Part shown: piece by piece, positions 8,452 to 18,498 of the stretch
Numbering within the stretch: the first letter of the stretch is position 1
Layout: the number at the start of each line of letters is the position of its first letter
DNA from: G965195345 sp965277775
Lineage (GTDB): Bacteria > Pseudomonadota > Gammaproteobacteria > CAKMZV01
Length of the DNA: 64,000 nucleotides
Direction of reading: 5' to 3'
Assembly: GCA_965277775.1 (NCBI GenBank)
Contig: OZ255843.1
Span: 1,116,001-1,180,000 of the forward strand
Made by a program: the position numbers and the translations under genes
Notes under the pieces: generated by a model
Told to the model about the DNA's origin: nothing
The model's database searches: none
The model's input: only the letters and a program-made list of their open reading frames with translations

Positions 8452-10866
8452 ATGTCTAAACTTCACCCAAAAATAAACAAAGTTGCTGTACTCGGCAGCG
8501 GCACCATGGGCAGTCAGATCGCCGCGCACTGTGCCAATATGAATATTCCAGTCGTGCTCTTTGAACTGGACCATAAAACCTTAACAACCAACCTGAACGC
8601 GCTTGAAAAACTCAAGCCGCCGCCGTTAGCATTAAAAGCAGTTATGCAAAAGATTGAGCGTGCAACCTATGAAAGCGACAGTGCTCAGTTGGTCGATTGT
8701 GATTTAATCATTGAGGCCATTGTTGAAAACATTGATCTGAAGAAACAGCTTTTTGAGTCCATACAACCGCATATTGCTGAGTCAGCCATTATTGCCACCA
8801 ATACCTCAGGCTTATCCATTAATGAAATCGCCAGCGTCTTACCCAAAGCGATGCAACCCGTCTTTTGTGGCATCCATTTTTTCAATCCCCCCAGATTCAT
8901 GGCGCTGGTGGAGCTGATTCCAGCTCAGTCAACACATCCAGACGTCTTACAACATTTGGAAGGCTTTATCACCACCTGTTTAGGCAAAGAGGTGGTTTAT
9001 GCCAAAGATACCGCCGGTTTCGTCGGAAACCGCATTGGAGTCATTTCGTTGCTCACAACGCTTCACCACGCCGACCGATTAGAAATTTCACCCGATACCG
9101 TTGATGCCTTGACAGGCAAATTGACGGGCAAATCCAGTAGTGGCACTTATAGAACCGCAGATGTTGTGGGTTTGGATATATTAAAAAACGTTGTTGATAA
9201 TGTGGCAGAACACGAAGAGGATCAGGCTTGGTGTCCCATCATTCGATTGCCAGACTGGATAGAAAAACTCATTGCTGATGGCCATCTCGGACAGAAAACC
9301 AAACACGGCATTTATCAAAAAAAAGGGCAAGAGATATTCGTCTTTGATCCAAAATCACAAACGGACCGTGCCCAGAACAAAACCATCGATAAAGCCCTTC
9401 AAAGCGCACTAAAAAAACAATCATTAGCAAAAGTACTGCCCTCAATGGCCGCCAGCAATGATCCGCAGATGCAATTGCTGTGGTCTATCCACCGCGACAC
9501 AATGCATTATGCAGCGTGCCACTTAATGCACATTGCCGAGTCAGTTAGCGACGTTGATCGAGCTTTGTGTGCTGGCTTTGGCTGGAAACAAGGCATTTTT
9601 GAACTGTGGCAGGCGGCTGGCTTTGAAATAATTCGTGATTTGATCAATGCCGACATTGCCTCAGGCAAAACAGTCGCTGCCACGCCTTTGCCTGAATGGA
9701 TCAATGCGATTGACCAATTCTATAAAGATGGCCAAGGATATGCACCAAAGACCAAACAATTTCTTAACTGGCAAACGCATGCCGTTTATGAGCGCCAGAT
9801 CCAACAACACGATTTTGAAGTCCTGTTTGAAACCAAAGACGTGTGCCTACAAGTCTTACAAGACGGCATTGCAGCCATTCATTTCAAGACTAAATTATCG
9901 AGCATCGGTTATGGGGTTTTGCTTGGCATCAATGACTGTTTAGATTTGTTGGAGCAATCAAATTACAAAGCTTTGATATTTTGGTCTAAGCACCCCAATG
10001 CATTTTGTGCAGGCGCCAATTTGTATGAGGTCTTGGTTGGCTGTAAATTGGGTCGTTTTTATGATGACGGCGGCCTGCTGTCAGCGGCCAAACAAAAGGT
10101 TTTTGAAGTCAGTTCAAGCCATTTGCCTGACATTGAATACGAAGGTGCCATTGTCGATGTTGTTGCCCTCGGTCAGCAAACCCTATTGCGCTTGAGACAC
10201 GGCCCGCTGTACACCATTGCGGCCGTCAATGGTCTGGCATTGGGCGGTGGTTGCGAATTGATCCTACATTGCGATGCAACCGTTACCACGCAAAACGCCT
10301 ACATTGGTCTGGTTGAAGTTGGGGTGGGCATCCTCCCCGCTTTTGGTGGCACTAAGGAGATGATGAGGCGCGCCAATAAAAACGTTATCACCGGCGATGT
10401 GTTCCCGCTTGCGGCTAAGTATTTTGAACAAATTGCCATGGCAAAAGTTTCAAGCAGTGCGGCTGAAGCCATAGAGATGGGCTACCTCGACCCAGCAACC
10501 ACCATTATTGCGCATCAACAGGAGCTGCTTTTCGTTGCCCTGAAAAAAGCCGCCTACCACATCGACAGTGCAACCTACCCTGCAACCAAACTTGAACCCA
10601 TCATGCCCATCGGGCAAACGGGCAAAGCCAATATATTGGGGCAATTGACCAATCTAGTTGAAGGCGCCTTCATTTCTGAACACGATCACTTAATCGCCCA
10701 ATACATTGCTGAAATTTTTAGTGGTGAAGTGGACGACGGCATCCCAGTCAGTGAGCAATGGCTGTTAAATTTGGAGCGAAAATATTTTATGACATTGTTA
10801 GAAACGACCAAAACACAAGACCGCATAGAACATATGCTGAAAAAAGGCAAACCTTTAAGAAATTAA
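8452..10866 (+). CDS. fadN: Bifunctional 3-hydroxyacyl-CoA dehydrogenase / enoyl-CoA hydratase (FadN-type order)
   Basis: An 804-residue fusion. The dehydrogenase comes first: NAD-binding GSGTMGSQIAAHCAN at residues ~16-30 and the HFFNP catalytic segment at ~142. The crotonase/hydratase domain is C-terminal, with GANLYEVL, NGLALGGGCELIL and VEVGVGILPAFGG supplying the two catalytic Glu of the family. This order (HADH then ECH) is that of FadN-like proteins, opposite to E. coli FadB. It performs the hydration and NAD-dependent oxidation steps of fatty-acid beta-oxidation. It is the first gene of a four-gene operon and is followed after 6 nt by its thiolase partner. Confidence 0.93.
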   Translation: MSKLHPKINKVAVLGSGTMGSQIAAHCANMNIPVVLFELDHKTLTTNLNALEKLKPPPLALKAVMQKIERATYESDSAQLVDCDLIIEAIVENIDLKKQLFESIQPHIAESAIIATNTSGLSINEIASVLPKAMQPVFCGIHFFNPPRFMALVELIPAQSTHPDVLQHLEGFITTCLGKEVVYAKDTAGFVGNRIGVISLLTTLHHADRLEISPDTVDALTGKLTGKSSSGTYRTADVVGLDILKNVVDNVAEHEEDQAWCPIIRLPDWIEKLIADGHLGQKTKHGIYQKKGQEIFVFDPKSQTDRAQNKTIDKALQSALKKQSLAKVLPSMAASNDPQMQLLWSIHRDTMHYAACHLMHIAESVSDVDRALCAGFGWKQGIFELWQAAGFEIIRDLINADIASGKTVAATPLPEWINAIDQFYKDGQGYAPKTKQFLNWQTHAVYERQIQQHDFEVLFETKDVCLQVLQDGIAAIHFKTKLSSIGYGVLLGINDCLDLLEQSNYKALIFWSKHPNAFCAGANLYEVLVGCKLGRFYDDGGLLSAAKQKVFEVSSSHLPDIEYEGAIVDVVALGQQTLLRLRHGPLYTIAAVNGLALGGGCELILHCDATVTTQNAYIGLVEVGVGILPAFGGTKEMMRRANKNVITGDVFPLAAKYFEQIAMAKVSSSAAEAIEMGYLDPATTIIAHQQELLFVALKKAAYHIDSATYPATKLEPIMPIGQTGKANILGQLTNLVEGAFISEHDHLIAQYIAEIFSGEVDDGIPVSEQWLLNLERKYFMTLLETTKTQDRIEHMLKKGKPLRN

Positions 10867-10872
10867 ACGCCC

Positions 10873-12057
10873 ATGATCCAAGCTTATATTATCGATGCCA
10901 TTAGAACCCCCGTTGGCAAAAGGAATGGGGGATTAAAGCACGTCCGCCCAGATGATTTGTTGGCACACTGCCTCAGCGCACTCATCAAGCGTAATCCAAC
11001 GATTGACCCAAATGCCATTGATGATGTCATTATTGGCTGTGCCATGCCCGAAGGCCCACAAGGGCTGAATGTTGCGCGCATTGCCACATTACTGGCGCAC
11101 TTGCCTGAGCGCACCCCTGCTTATACCATCAATCGCTTCTGTTGTTCGGGCGTTCAAGCCGTGGCCAATGCCGCCATGATGATTCGATCCAATCAAGCCG
11201 ACATTGTGATTGCAGGTGGCGTGGAAAGCATGTCACAAGTGCCCATGATGGGCAATAAACCCGCGCTGAATCCAAAAATATTTAGCGATGAAAACGTTGG
11301 CATTGCATACGGCATGGGCCTGACCGCTGAAAAAGTGGCACAACAGTACCATGTCACCAAAGACGCACAAAATCAATTCGCCTTTGACAGCCACCAAAAA
11401 GCCTTGAAAGCCCAAGAACAGGGACTGTTTGACCAGGAGATCATTGCGATTGAATCCACAGTACAACAATTTGACAACGACAGCGTCACCCCCCAATCAA
11501 CCCTCATAAGGGCTGACGAGGGCCCTCGGGCCGACACCACACTCGACATACTCAATGCCTTAAAACCTGTGTTTGCTTCCGCTGGCAGCGTAACAGCCGG
11601 CAATAGCTCGCAAATGTCCGATGGTTCAGCCTGCGTCTTGGTCGTCAGTGAGAAAATCGTCAACCAATTACAGCTCGACCCCATTGCACGATTTGTCCAG
11701 TATTCAGTTGTTGGCGTTGATCCCAAAATCATGGGCATTGGCCCCATTGAAGCGATCCCACATGCGCTTAAAGGCGCTCAAATCAGCCAAGATGATTTGG
11801 GCTGGATAGAACTCAACGAAGCCTTTGCTGCGCAATCCTTAGCGGTCATGAACACGCTCGGTTTAGACCCTCAGGTGGTTAATCCGCTTGGTGGCGCCAT
11901 TGCGCTGGGACACCCGCTCGGCGCAACGGGCGCCATCCGCACCGCGACCCTCATGTCTGCTTTTAAACGCGACGCTATTAAATATGGCATGATCACCATG
12001 TGTATTGGCACAGGTATGGGTGCAGCAGGCATTTTCGAAAACCTTAAGACGCCCTGA
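10873..12057 (+). CDS. fadA: Acetyl-CoA C-acyltransferase (3-ketoacyl-CoA thiolase)
   Basis: A 394-residue thiolase. The nucleophilic Cys lies in NRFCCSGVQAVANAA (most relatives have NRFCSSG); the His is in GHPLGATGA, and the second Cys in MCIGTGMGAAG. It cleaves 3-ketoacyl-CoA with CoA to give acetyl-CoA and a shortened acyl-CoA, the last step of beta-oxidation. It starts 6 nt after the fused dehydrogenase/hydratase gene, so both are probably translated from one transcript and act in one complex or pathway. Confidence 0.94.
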   Translation: MIQAYIIDAIRTPVGKRNGGLKHVRPDDLLAHCLSALIKRNPTIDPNAIDDVIIGCAMPEGPQGLNVARIATLLAHLPERTPAYTINRFCCSGVQAVANAAMMIRSNQADIVIAGGVESMSQVPMMGNKPALNPKIFSDENVGIAYGMGLTAEKVAQQYHVTKDAQNQFAFDSHQKALKAQEQGLFDQEIIAIESTVQQFDNDSVTPQSTLIRADEGPRADTTLDILNALKPVFASAGSVTAGNSSQMSDGSACVLVVSEKIVNQLQLDPIARFVQYSVVGVDPKIMGIGPIEAIPHALKGAQISQDDLGWIELNEAFAAQSLAVMNTLGLDPQVVNPLGGAIALGHPLGATGAIRTATLMSAFKRDAIKYGMITMCIGTGMGAAGIFENLKTP

Positions 12058-12075
12058 AACCAAGCCATTGCTAAG

Positions 12076-12999
12076 ATGACCACAGCGACAAAACGGCTCC
12101 AATCACTGCGCTTACCAGTCATCCAAGCGCCGATGTTTTTAATTTCTGGGCCACCTCTGCTGTTGGCCGCCGCTCAATCGGGCATCATAGGTACCTTCCC
12201 CTCACAAAATGCCAGAACACCACAAATATTAGATGATTGGATCACCACCATCAAACAAAGCCTCTCCGAAACTGCGTTAAAAGATCACTGGGGAATTAAC
12301 GTCATCACCCATCGCTCCTTTCCTCGGCACCTTGAAGATTTAGAAATCATCTTAAAGCATCAAGTCCCCTTAGTCATTACAGCCTTAGGCAGCCCTAAGG
12401 ACATCATTCATAAAATTCACGATTATGGCGGCAAAGTTTTCAGCGATGTCATCAGCATCGAGCACGCCAAAAAAGCCGTGGCTGCTGGAGTCGATGGTTT
12501 GATTTTGATTTGCGCGGGCGCGGGCGGTCATACAGGGACCTTGTCGCCTTTTGTGTTTGTCAATGAGGTGCGCCAGTTTTTTGATGGCATCATCGTCGTT
12601 GGCGGTGGTATCACCAATGCAGCTTCGATACGATCTGTGATTGCACTTGGCGCCGATTTAGCCTATATGGGTACGCGCTTTATTGCCACTGAAGAAAGCT
12701 GGGCAGCCCCCGAATTTAAAAAAATGATCATCGACTCCAATTGCTCAGACATTGTCCTTTCAAATAAAATCACTGGTGTACCAGCCAACTGGCTCAAATC
12801 TTCATTAGAACAAGCAATGGACAATCGAGTAGAAGACCGTTCCAATCAGACCTTAGACCTCAGTTCTTTAGACTCGGGTAAATTGGCAAAACGCTGGAAA
12901 GAAATTTATTCAGCGGGGCAAGGGGTCGGGCAAATCGACGATTGCCCAACTGTGGCAGAACTCATTCGCCAGATCCATAAGGACTACCACAAACTTTAA
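12076..12999 (+). CDS. Nitronate monooxygenase (2-nitropropane dioxygenase)-like flavoprotein
   Basis: A 307-residue TIM-barrel flavoprotein. It shows the NMO-family landmarks: PVIQAPMFLISGPPLLLAA at the N-terminus, the GAGGHTGTLSP loop, VVGGGITNAASIRSVIALGA (FMN phosphate site) and YMGTRFIATEES. Such enzymes oxidise alkyl nitronates using FMN and O2. It lies inside a beta-oxidation operon, 18 nt after the thiolase and 23 nt before the acyl-CoA ligase, so it may act on a nitro or unsaturated acyl intermediate, or as an FMN-dependent enoyl reductase relative. Such a substrate is inference only. Confidence 0.85.
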   Translation: MTTATKRLQSLRLPVIQAPMFLISGPPLLLAAAQSGIIGTFPSQNARTPQILDDWITTIKQSLSETALKDHWGINVITHRSFPRHLEDLEIILKHQVPLVITALGSPKDIIHKIHDYGGKVFSDVISIEHAKKAVAAGVDGLILICAGAGGHTGTLSPFVFVNEVRQFFDGIIVVGGGITNAASIRSVIALGADLAYMGTRFIATEESWAAPEFKKMIIDSNCSDIVLSNKITGVPANWLKSSLEQAMDNRVEDRSNQTLDLSSLDSGKLAKRWKEIYSAGQGVGQIDDCPTVAELIRQIHKDYHKL

Positions 13000-13022
13000 T
13001 TTTCAAAACACGAGGTATTGCT

Positions 13023-14699
13023 ATGTCTTCCTATGACGATAAAATTTGGTTAAAACAATATCCTGAGGATGTTCCACGTGAAATAGATGAAAATGCCCAT
13101 CCGCATTTATGCGCTTTTTACGACGAATCCAACCAAACATTCGCCAACCGCATTGCTTTTAAAAATTTGGGCGTGTCTTTAACGTACAAAGCTTCTCAAG
13201 CGCATGCGCAATCGATCACAGCCTGGTTGCAACAGCACTTTAAGGAACAAGATCGCATTGCCATCATGTCACCCAACTGCCTGCAATACCCCATTTTGAT
13301 CCAAGCCATCCACCAAGCAGGCATGATTGTGGTCAATATCAACCCATTACTCACGCCCAGAGAGCTGGAACACATTCTTGAAGACAGCGGGGCAAGCGCC
13401 TTGTTCGTGTGGGATGGTGCCGCGCATACCATCGATGAATTAGAAAATATTCATGCGCTACAACACGTCATCCCCCTATCTATTGCCGATGTCTTTCCGA
13501 CCTTCAAACGCGTGGTTGTTCAATTTGTGTTGAAATACGTCAAACGATTGATCAAGCCCTACCATTTAACAAAAGTCGAACATACGCCTTTGAGTACCCT
13601 TCTGGCACAAGATGGTTCAGGCAAGGTCAAAAAAACCAACATTAATGCCGAAGACATCGCCTTTTTGCAATATACCGGCGGCACCACTGGACGTTCTAAG
13701 GGCGTGATACTGACGCACAAAAATTTAGTGGCCAATGTGCAACAAGCAACGAGCTATTTACCCAAAGAGCTCCGTACAGACGAGACTAAAAATGTCATTA
13801 CGGCGTTGCCGCTGTATCATATCTTCTCACTCACAGCCAATTTCTATGTCATGTTTGGCTTAGGCAAAGAAAATATTCTGATCACCAACCCCAGAGACTT
13901 GCCAACCTTCATAAAAACGCTGATCGAAAACCCACCCCACGCCATTACCGGTGTTAATACTTTATTCCACGCATTGGCGAACCATCCAGACATTCAAAAA
14001 GTTGATTTTTCACATTTGAAGCTCAGCTTGGGGGGTGGCATGGCTGTACAAAAGTTCACCGCGCAGTTGTGGAAACAAATAACCGGTTGCTTCATTTTAG
14101 AGGCTTATGGACTCACTGAAACTTCGCCAGCAGCAACCATCAACCCGCACACAGTCAGCGATTATAACGGCAGCATTGGCCTGCCTATACCGAGCACCAC
14201 CGTTTACATTGTCGATGACAATGATCAACCCGTCCCGCTTGGCGAAGAGGGTCAGTTGGCCATTGCAGGACCACAAGTTATGCGCGGTTATTGGAACAAT
14301 GAAGAGGCGACAAAGCAGGCTTTAACAAAGACCGGCTGGTTTAAAACAGGCGACATCGGCCGAATGGATGAAAAAGGGTTCATCTACTTATTAGAGCGCG
14401 CCACAGACATGGTGATTGTTTCAGGTTTTAACGTCTATCCCACTGAAGTTGAGCAGGTCATCAACAGCATGGAACAAGTCGCTGAATGCGGTTGTGTTGG
14501 GGTCAAAGATGAAAAGAGTGGCGAAGTGGTCAAAGCCTTTGTCGTGATCGCCAAAGGCGCCACTTTAACCGAACAAGACATTTTGGATTATTGCGATGAC
14601 AAACTGCTGCGCTATAAAATACCCAAACACATTGAATTCATCAAAGAATTGCCTAAAACCAATGTGGGTAAGGTGCTACGCCGAGCGCTTAAAGAATGA
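13023..14699 (+). CDS. fadD: Long-chain fatty acid--CoA ligase
   Basis: A 558-residue ANL-superfamily enzyme. The AMP-binding motif YTGGTTGRSKGV is near residue 220; EAYGLTETSP is the A5 motif; GWFKTGDIGRMDEKGF and the hinge/linker DMVIVSGFNVYPTEVE follow, and the C-terminal lysine lies in PKTNVGKVLRR. It activates fatty acids with ATP and CoA for entry into beta-oxidation. A Shine-Dalgarno GAGG at 13012-13015 lies 7 nt before the ATG. It is the last gene of the operon; the rho-independent hairpin at 14744-14765 follows. Confidence 0.94.
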   Translation: MSSYDDKIWLKQYPEDVPREIDENAHPHLCAFYDESNQTFANRIAFKNLGVSLTYKASQAHAQSITAWLQQHFKEQDRIAIMSPNCLQYPILIQAIHQAGMIVVNINPLLTPRELEHILEDSGASALFVWDGAAHTIDELENIHALQHVIPLSIADVFPTFKRVVVQFVLKYVKRLIKPYHLTKVEHTPLSTLLAQDGSGKVKKTNINAEDIAFLQYTGGTTGRSKGVILTHKNLVANVQQATSYLPKELRTDETKNVITALPLYHIFSLTANFYVMFGLGKENILITNPRDLPTFIKTLIENPPHAITGVNTLFHALANHPDIQKVDFSHLKLSLGGGMAVQKFTAQLWKQITGCFILEAYGLTETSPAATINPHTVSDYNGSIGLPIPSTTVYIVDDNDQPVPLGEEGQLAIAGPQVMRGYWNNEEATKQALTKTGWFKTGDIGRMDEKGFIYLLERATDMVIVSGFNVYPTEVEQVINSMEQVAECGCVGVKDEKSGEVVKAFVVIAKGATLTEQDILDYCDDKLLRYKIPKHIEFIKELPKTNVGKVLRRALKE

Positions 14700-14743
14700 T
14701 TGCTTAGACCTCGCCTTATGATGATTGGCTCAATCATTAAAAA

Positions 14744-14765
14744 GGCCGCTCTTGTCGCAGCGGCC
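14744..14765. terminator. Bidirectional rho-independent terminator between fadD and pntB
   Basis: A 7-bp GC-rich stem, GGCCGCT with AGCGGCC, closes an 8-nt loop. Read on the minus strand it is followed by TTTTT, so it terminates pntB best. On the plus strand it is followed by CTTCTTT, weaker but plausible for the beta-oxidation operon. Confidence 0.8.
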
Positions 14766-14778
14766 CTTCTTTGAAACC

Positions 14779-16170
14779 TTATTTTAGATGACGGAAAATC
14801 TCATCCAAACTGCTTTGGGCATCACCAAATAGCATCCGCGTATTGTCTTTATAGAATAGGGGGTTTTCAACGCCCGCATAACCCGCTGCCATGCCTCTTT
14901 TGAGGACAACGACTGACTCGCTTTTCCACACTTCCAACACAGGCATCCCTGCAATGGGACTGTCGGCATCGGTTTGCGCAGATGGGTTGACAATGTCATT
15001 TGCCCCAACAATGATGGTGATGTCAACGTCTGAAAAATCATCGTTCACTTCGTCCATTTCATACACTATATCGTAAGGCACCTTTGCTTCGGCTAATAGG
15101 ACGTTCATATGTCCGGGCATCCGTCCCGCCACGGGGTGAATGGCAAATCGCACATTGACTTTTTGACTTTGAAGCGCTTTGACAATTTCTGAAACAATGT
15201 GCTGAGCTTGCGCCACAGCCATGCCGTAGCCAGGGACTATCATCACATTTTTGGCGTGCTTCAACTGTTCTGCCAATTCAATGGCCGAGGTGGCTTCTAT
15301 CTCGCCTTCTATTTCACTGCTCGAGCTACTACTTGACGTGCTTAGACCGTAGCCACCGGATATGACCGCAATAAAATTGCGATTCATCGCCTTACACATT
15401 ATATAACTCAAAATGGCACCACTACTACCAACCAATGCGCCAGTCAATATGAGCAGATCATTGCTCAGCATGAAACCCATTGCCGTCGCTGCCCAGCCAG
15501 AATAACTGTTTAACATAGAAATCACCACAGGCATATCTGCGCCCCCAATGGCCGCTACCAAATGCACGCCGATGAACATGGCGAGTAAGGTCATAATCAC
15601 TAAGTAAACAAATCCGCCGCCCGAATGGTTGGCACTGACAAAAGCAATGGTCAAAAAGACCAGCGCAACCAATATGCCAAGATTCAGCCAATGGCGCGCA
15701 GGCAATAATAATGGATTACCGCCAATCTTACCACTGAGTTTGCCGTATGCGACGACCGACCCTGTAAAGGTCAAAGCGCCAATAATCACCCCAATGGCGG
15801 TTTCAGTTGCATTGATGGAGCGCTCAACCCCCACATAATCAAACACTGGATCATAAAAATTAGCAAAGCCAACGATCACCGCTGCCAGACCCACTAAGCT
15901 GTGTAAAAATGCCACCAATTCGGGCATTTGAGTCATTTGCACGCGACGTGACAGGATGAATCCCAATGTCCCACCAACGGCCAAACCGCCAACCAAAATC
16001 ATGATATTTTCTTGCACGCTGGCAATGGTCGCCAAAATGGCAATGCCCATACCAACCATGCCCATTAAGTTGCCTCGACGAGCAGATTCTTGATTGCTTA
16101 AACCGCGCAAGGTGAGAATGAATAAAATAGCCGCAGCGAGATACGAAGCGGCAACCAAACTTGTTAACAT
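14779..16170 (-). CDS. pntB: NAD(P) transhydrogenase subunit beta
   Basis: A 463-residue membrane protein. The N-terminal part has about eight to nine membrane helices; the C-terminal domain III binds NADP(H) (VMIVPGYGMAVAQAQH, HPVAGRMPGHMNVLLAEA, GANDIVNP, KRGMAAGYAGVENPLF). It couples proton influx to hydride transfer from NADH to NADP+. The linker between membrane and NADP domain carries a run of seven Ser after STS, longer and simpler than in E. coli. It lies 15 nt downstream of pntA in the same operon. Confidence 0.96.
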   Translation of the reverse strand: MLTSLVAASYLAAAILFILTLRGLSNQESARRGNLMGMVGMGIAILATIASVQENIMILVGGLAVGGTLGFILSRRVQMTQMPELVAFLHSLVGLAAVIVGFANFYDPVFDYVGVERSINATETAIGVIIGALTFTGSVVAYGKLSGKIGGNPLLLPARHWLNLGILVALVFLTIAFVSANHSGGGFVYLVIMTLLAMFIGVHLVAAIGGADMPVVISMLNSYSGWAATAMGFMLSNDLLILTGALVGSSGAILSYIMCKAMNRNFIAVISGGYGLSTSSSSSSSEIEGEIEATSAIELAEQLKHAKNVMIVPGYGMAVAQAQHIVSEIVKALQSQKVNVRFAIHPVAGRMPGHMNVLLAEAKVPYDIVYEMDEVNDDFSDVDITIIVGANDIVNPSAQTDADSPIAGMPVLEVWKSESVVVLKRGMAAGYAGVENPLFYKDNTRMLFGDAQSSLDEIFRHLK

Positions 16171-16185
16171 AATATCTCCTTAAAA

Positions 16186-17724
16186 CTATTTCTGAAACAT
16201 GCCCAGCATGCGCTGAGTCACGGCAAATCCACCAAAAATATTGACCGCGGTAATGAGTATGGCAATGCCAGACAACCACAGCACGATACTCTGGGTCGAG
16301 TCAATTTGTACAATCGCACCCACAATGATGATGCTGCTGATGGCATTGGTAACGCTCATGAGTGGTGTGTGCAGCGCTGGTGTGACATTCCAGACCACCA
16401 TATACCCGATGAAGCACGACAACACAAAAACCGTAAAATGTCCCAGAAATGAAGGCGGTGCAAACAAGCCCACTAATGCCAAAGCCAAAGCACCCACGAC
16501 GATTGGCCAATATTTTGTTTTGGGCTTTTCGGGTTCGACGGGCATCACCGGTTCAACTTTCTTCGGTGCAGCTGCCGACAATTTTGGCGCTGGTGGCGGC
16601 CAAGTCACTTCGCCTTGATGGGTCGCAGTCAAACCTCGCACAACTTCATTGTCCATATCGATTTGCAAAATCCCATCTTTTTCCGGACACATTTCGGTCA
16701 ATAAATGACGTAAGTTGGTTCCGTACATCTGACTGGCTTGGGTGGATAGTCGGCTGGGAAGATCGGTATAACCAATGATTTGAACGCCATCGACTTCGAC
16801 AATTTCGCCCGCTTTTGTCAGCTTGCAATTGCCGCCTTGTTCTGCAGCGAGATCGACGATGACGCTGCCATTCTTCATAGCGCTGACCATTTCCTTGGTA
16901 ATCAGCTCTGGTGCCGGTCTTCCAGGGATCAAAGCGGTGGTGATGATGATGTCAACTTCCTTGGCCTGCTCCAAAAACAAGGCCATTTCAGCTTGGATAA
17001 ACTCATCACTCATGACCTTGGCATAACCGCCTTCACCGCTACCATCTTCGGCAAAATCCAATTCTAAAAATTCGGCGCCCATGCTCTCTACTTGTTCTTT
17101 AACTTCTAAGCGCGTATCAAAAGCGCGCACCACCGCACCCATGCTGTTGGCAACGCCGATCGCGGCTAAACCCGCAACACCCACACCAATGACCATCACC
17201 TTAGCGGGCTGAACCTTGCCTGCTGCTGTGATTTGTCCCGCAAAAAAGCGATTAAAATTGTGCGCCGCTTCAAGGACCGCCCTATAACCAGAAATGTTGG
17301 CCATTGAGCTTCGAGCGTCTAATTTTTGAGCGCGTGAAATTCTGGGCACATTGTCCATGGCCAAGGTGGTGACCTTTTTATCGGCTAAGGTTTTCAACAA
17401 TTCTGGATTGAGTGATGGCCAAACGAAGGAGGCGAATATTTTATTTTCCGCTAATAAATCTGTCTCGTCGCACTTTAACGTTGGATGATGTCCTAACTCA
17501 CCAATCTTGAGGATGATGTCATTCTCTTGCCATAAGGCTTTGGTGTCTTTATTGATTGAGGCACCTGCCGCTTCGTAATCAGCGTCGATGAAATTTGCGC
17601 TTTTGCCAGCGAGGGATTCAACCTGAACTTCAAAGCCTAATTTGATCAGTTGACCCGTCACTTCAGGCGTGACAGCGACCCTTTTTTCGCCAGCATTGAT
17701 CTCTTTTGGAATACCAATTTTCAT
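16186..17724 (-). CDS. pntA: NAD(P) transhydrogenase subunit alpha
   Basis: About 512 residues from the ATG at 17724, chosen because the protein then begins MKIGIPKE like its relatives; another ATG lies 15 nt upstream (17739). Residues 1-375 are the NAD-binding domain I (GVGVAGLAAIGVANSMGA, RPAPELI, DLAAEQGGNC). A Pro-rich linker follows, then about four membrane helices at the C-terminus, so this is the single-chain alpha form found in E. coli. With PntB it makes NADPH at the expense of the proton gradient. Upstream is a long non-coding stretch that must hold its promoter. Confidence 0.96.
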   Translation of the reverse strand: MKIGIPKEINAGEKRVAVTPEVTGQLIKLGFEVQVESLAGKSANFIDADYEAAGASINKDTKALWQENDIILKIGELGHHPTLKCDETDLLAENKIFASFVWPSLNPELLKTLADKKVTTLAMDNVPRISRAQKLDARSSMANISGYRAVLEAAHNFNRFFAGQITAAGKVQPAKVMVIGVGVAGLAAIGVANSMGAVVRAFDTRLEVKEQVESMGAEFLELDFAEDGSGEGGYAKVMSDEFIQAEMALFLEQAKEVDIIITTALIPGRPAPELITKEMVSAMKNGSVIVDLAAEQGGNCKLTKAGEIVEVDGVQIIGYTDLPSRLSTQASQMYGTNLRHLLTEMCPEKDGILQIDMDNEVVRGLTATHQGEVTWPPPAPKLSAAAPKKVEPVMPVEPEKPKTKYWPIVVGALALALVGLFAPPSFLGHFTVFVLSCFIGYMVVWNVTPALHTPLMSVTNAISSIIIVGAIVQIDSTQSIVLWLSGIAILITAVNIFGGFAVTQRMLGMFQK

Positions 17725-18498
17725 AATATCTTTTCCCATTTCTGTTTAAAATGAAGCAAACGTTGTCCTAAATTCCTCTGCGCGACAGTGGAAATCGTAC
17801 TAGTGTGATTAGAACTTGTTCGCTTCAACCTTACGACTATTTGTGGCAAGGTTTTTTCCATTGATGAAATTTCTCCATATTTTACCAATAAGCCCGTTTT
17901 TATATCGGTGATATGCTTAGAATTTTTTCATACATCTCATTGACCAGATCATTTTAATTCATACGGTTTTTAAAATTTAATTGGCAATAAGAAGGTGCGC
18001 TTAGAGTCAAGTTGGCTGACTTTAAAACAAATATGCACAATGTAAAACCTAAAATACTGGGCTGAATGCTAATGACCCTATGACGTATTTGGATTCAATC
18101 CTTAGAGCACTTGGTTAGGACATTCGCCTCTTCATTTGAGCGGGTCTTAAACAATGAAACACGATTTTGGACGTATAACTGGTTAGCATTAATCGTGGCA
18201 GAAGTTCATACTGTCACACTTTCTTAGTTTAAGGTATAAACAAAATGAAAAAACCAGCTGGAGAGAAAAATGAAAGCGGTATTAGAACCCCTGTCAATTT
18301 AAGTAGCCCGCTTCATACCCAATGTTAGGGATTTTGATCATTGAATAATTTCCTTCATCAAAATGAGTGAACTGCTCTAAAGCTCATAATTTTCAAACTT
18401 TTATGAGACTTGATTTTAGAATGTTATAATTCTTGAGGTCATTTTTCGCAAAAAACTGATACACTAAGCTTAAATTTACTCAAACAAGGAGTTTATAT
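17725..18498. other. Long AT-rich intergenic region
   Basis: About 770 nt with no convincing gene. It must hold the pntA promoter (-) and that of the barrel protein (+). Visible structures: inverted repeat ATTTTGAT / ATCAAAAT at 18331-18364; inverted repeat CTCATAA / TTATGAG at 18383-18407; and an extended -10-like TGATACACT at 18457-18465 with the Shine-Dalgarno AAGGAG at 18486-18491 for the next gene. A 19-codon frame beginning near 18245 has no supporting features. Confidence 0.4.
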
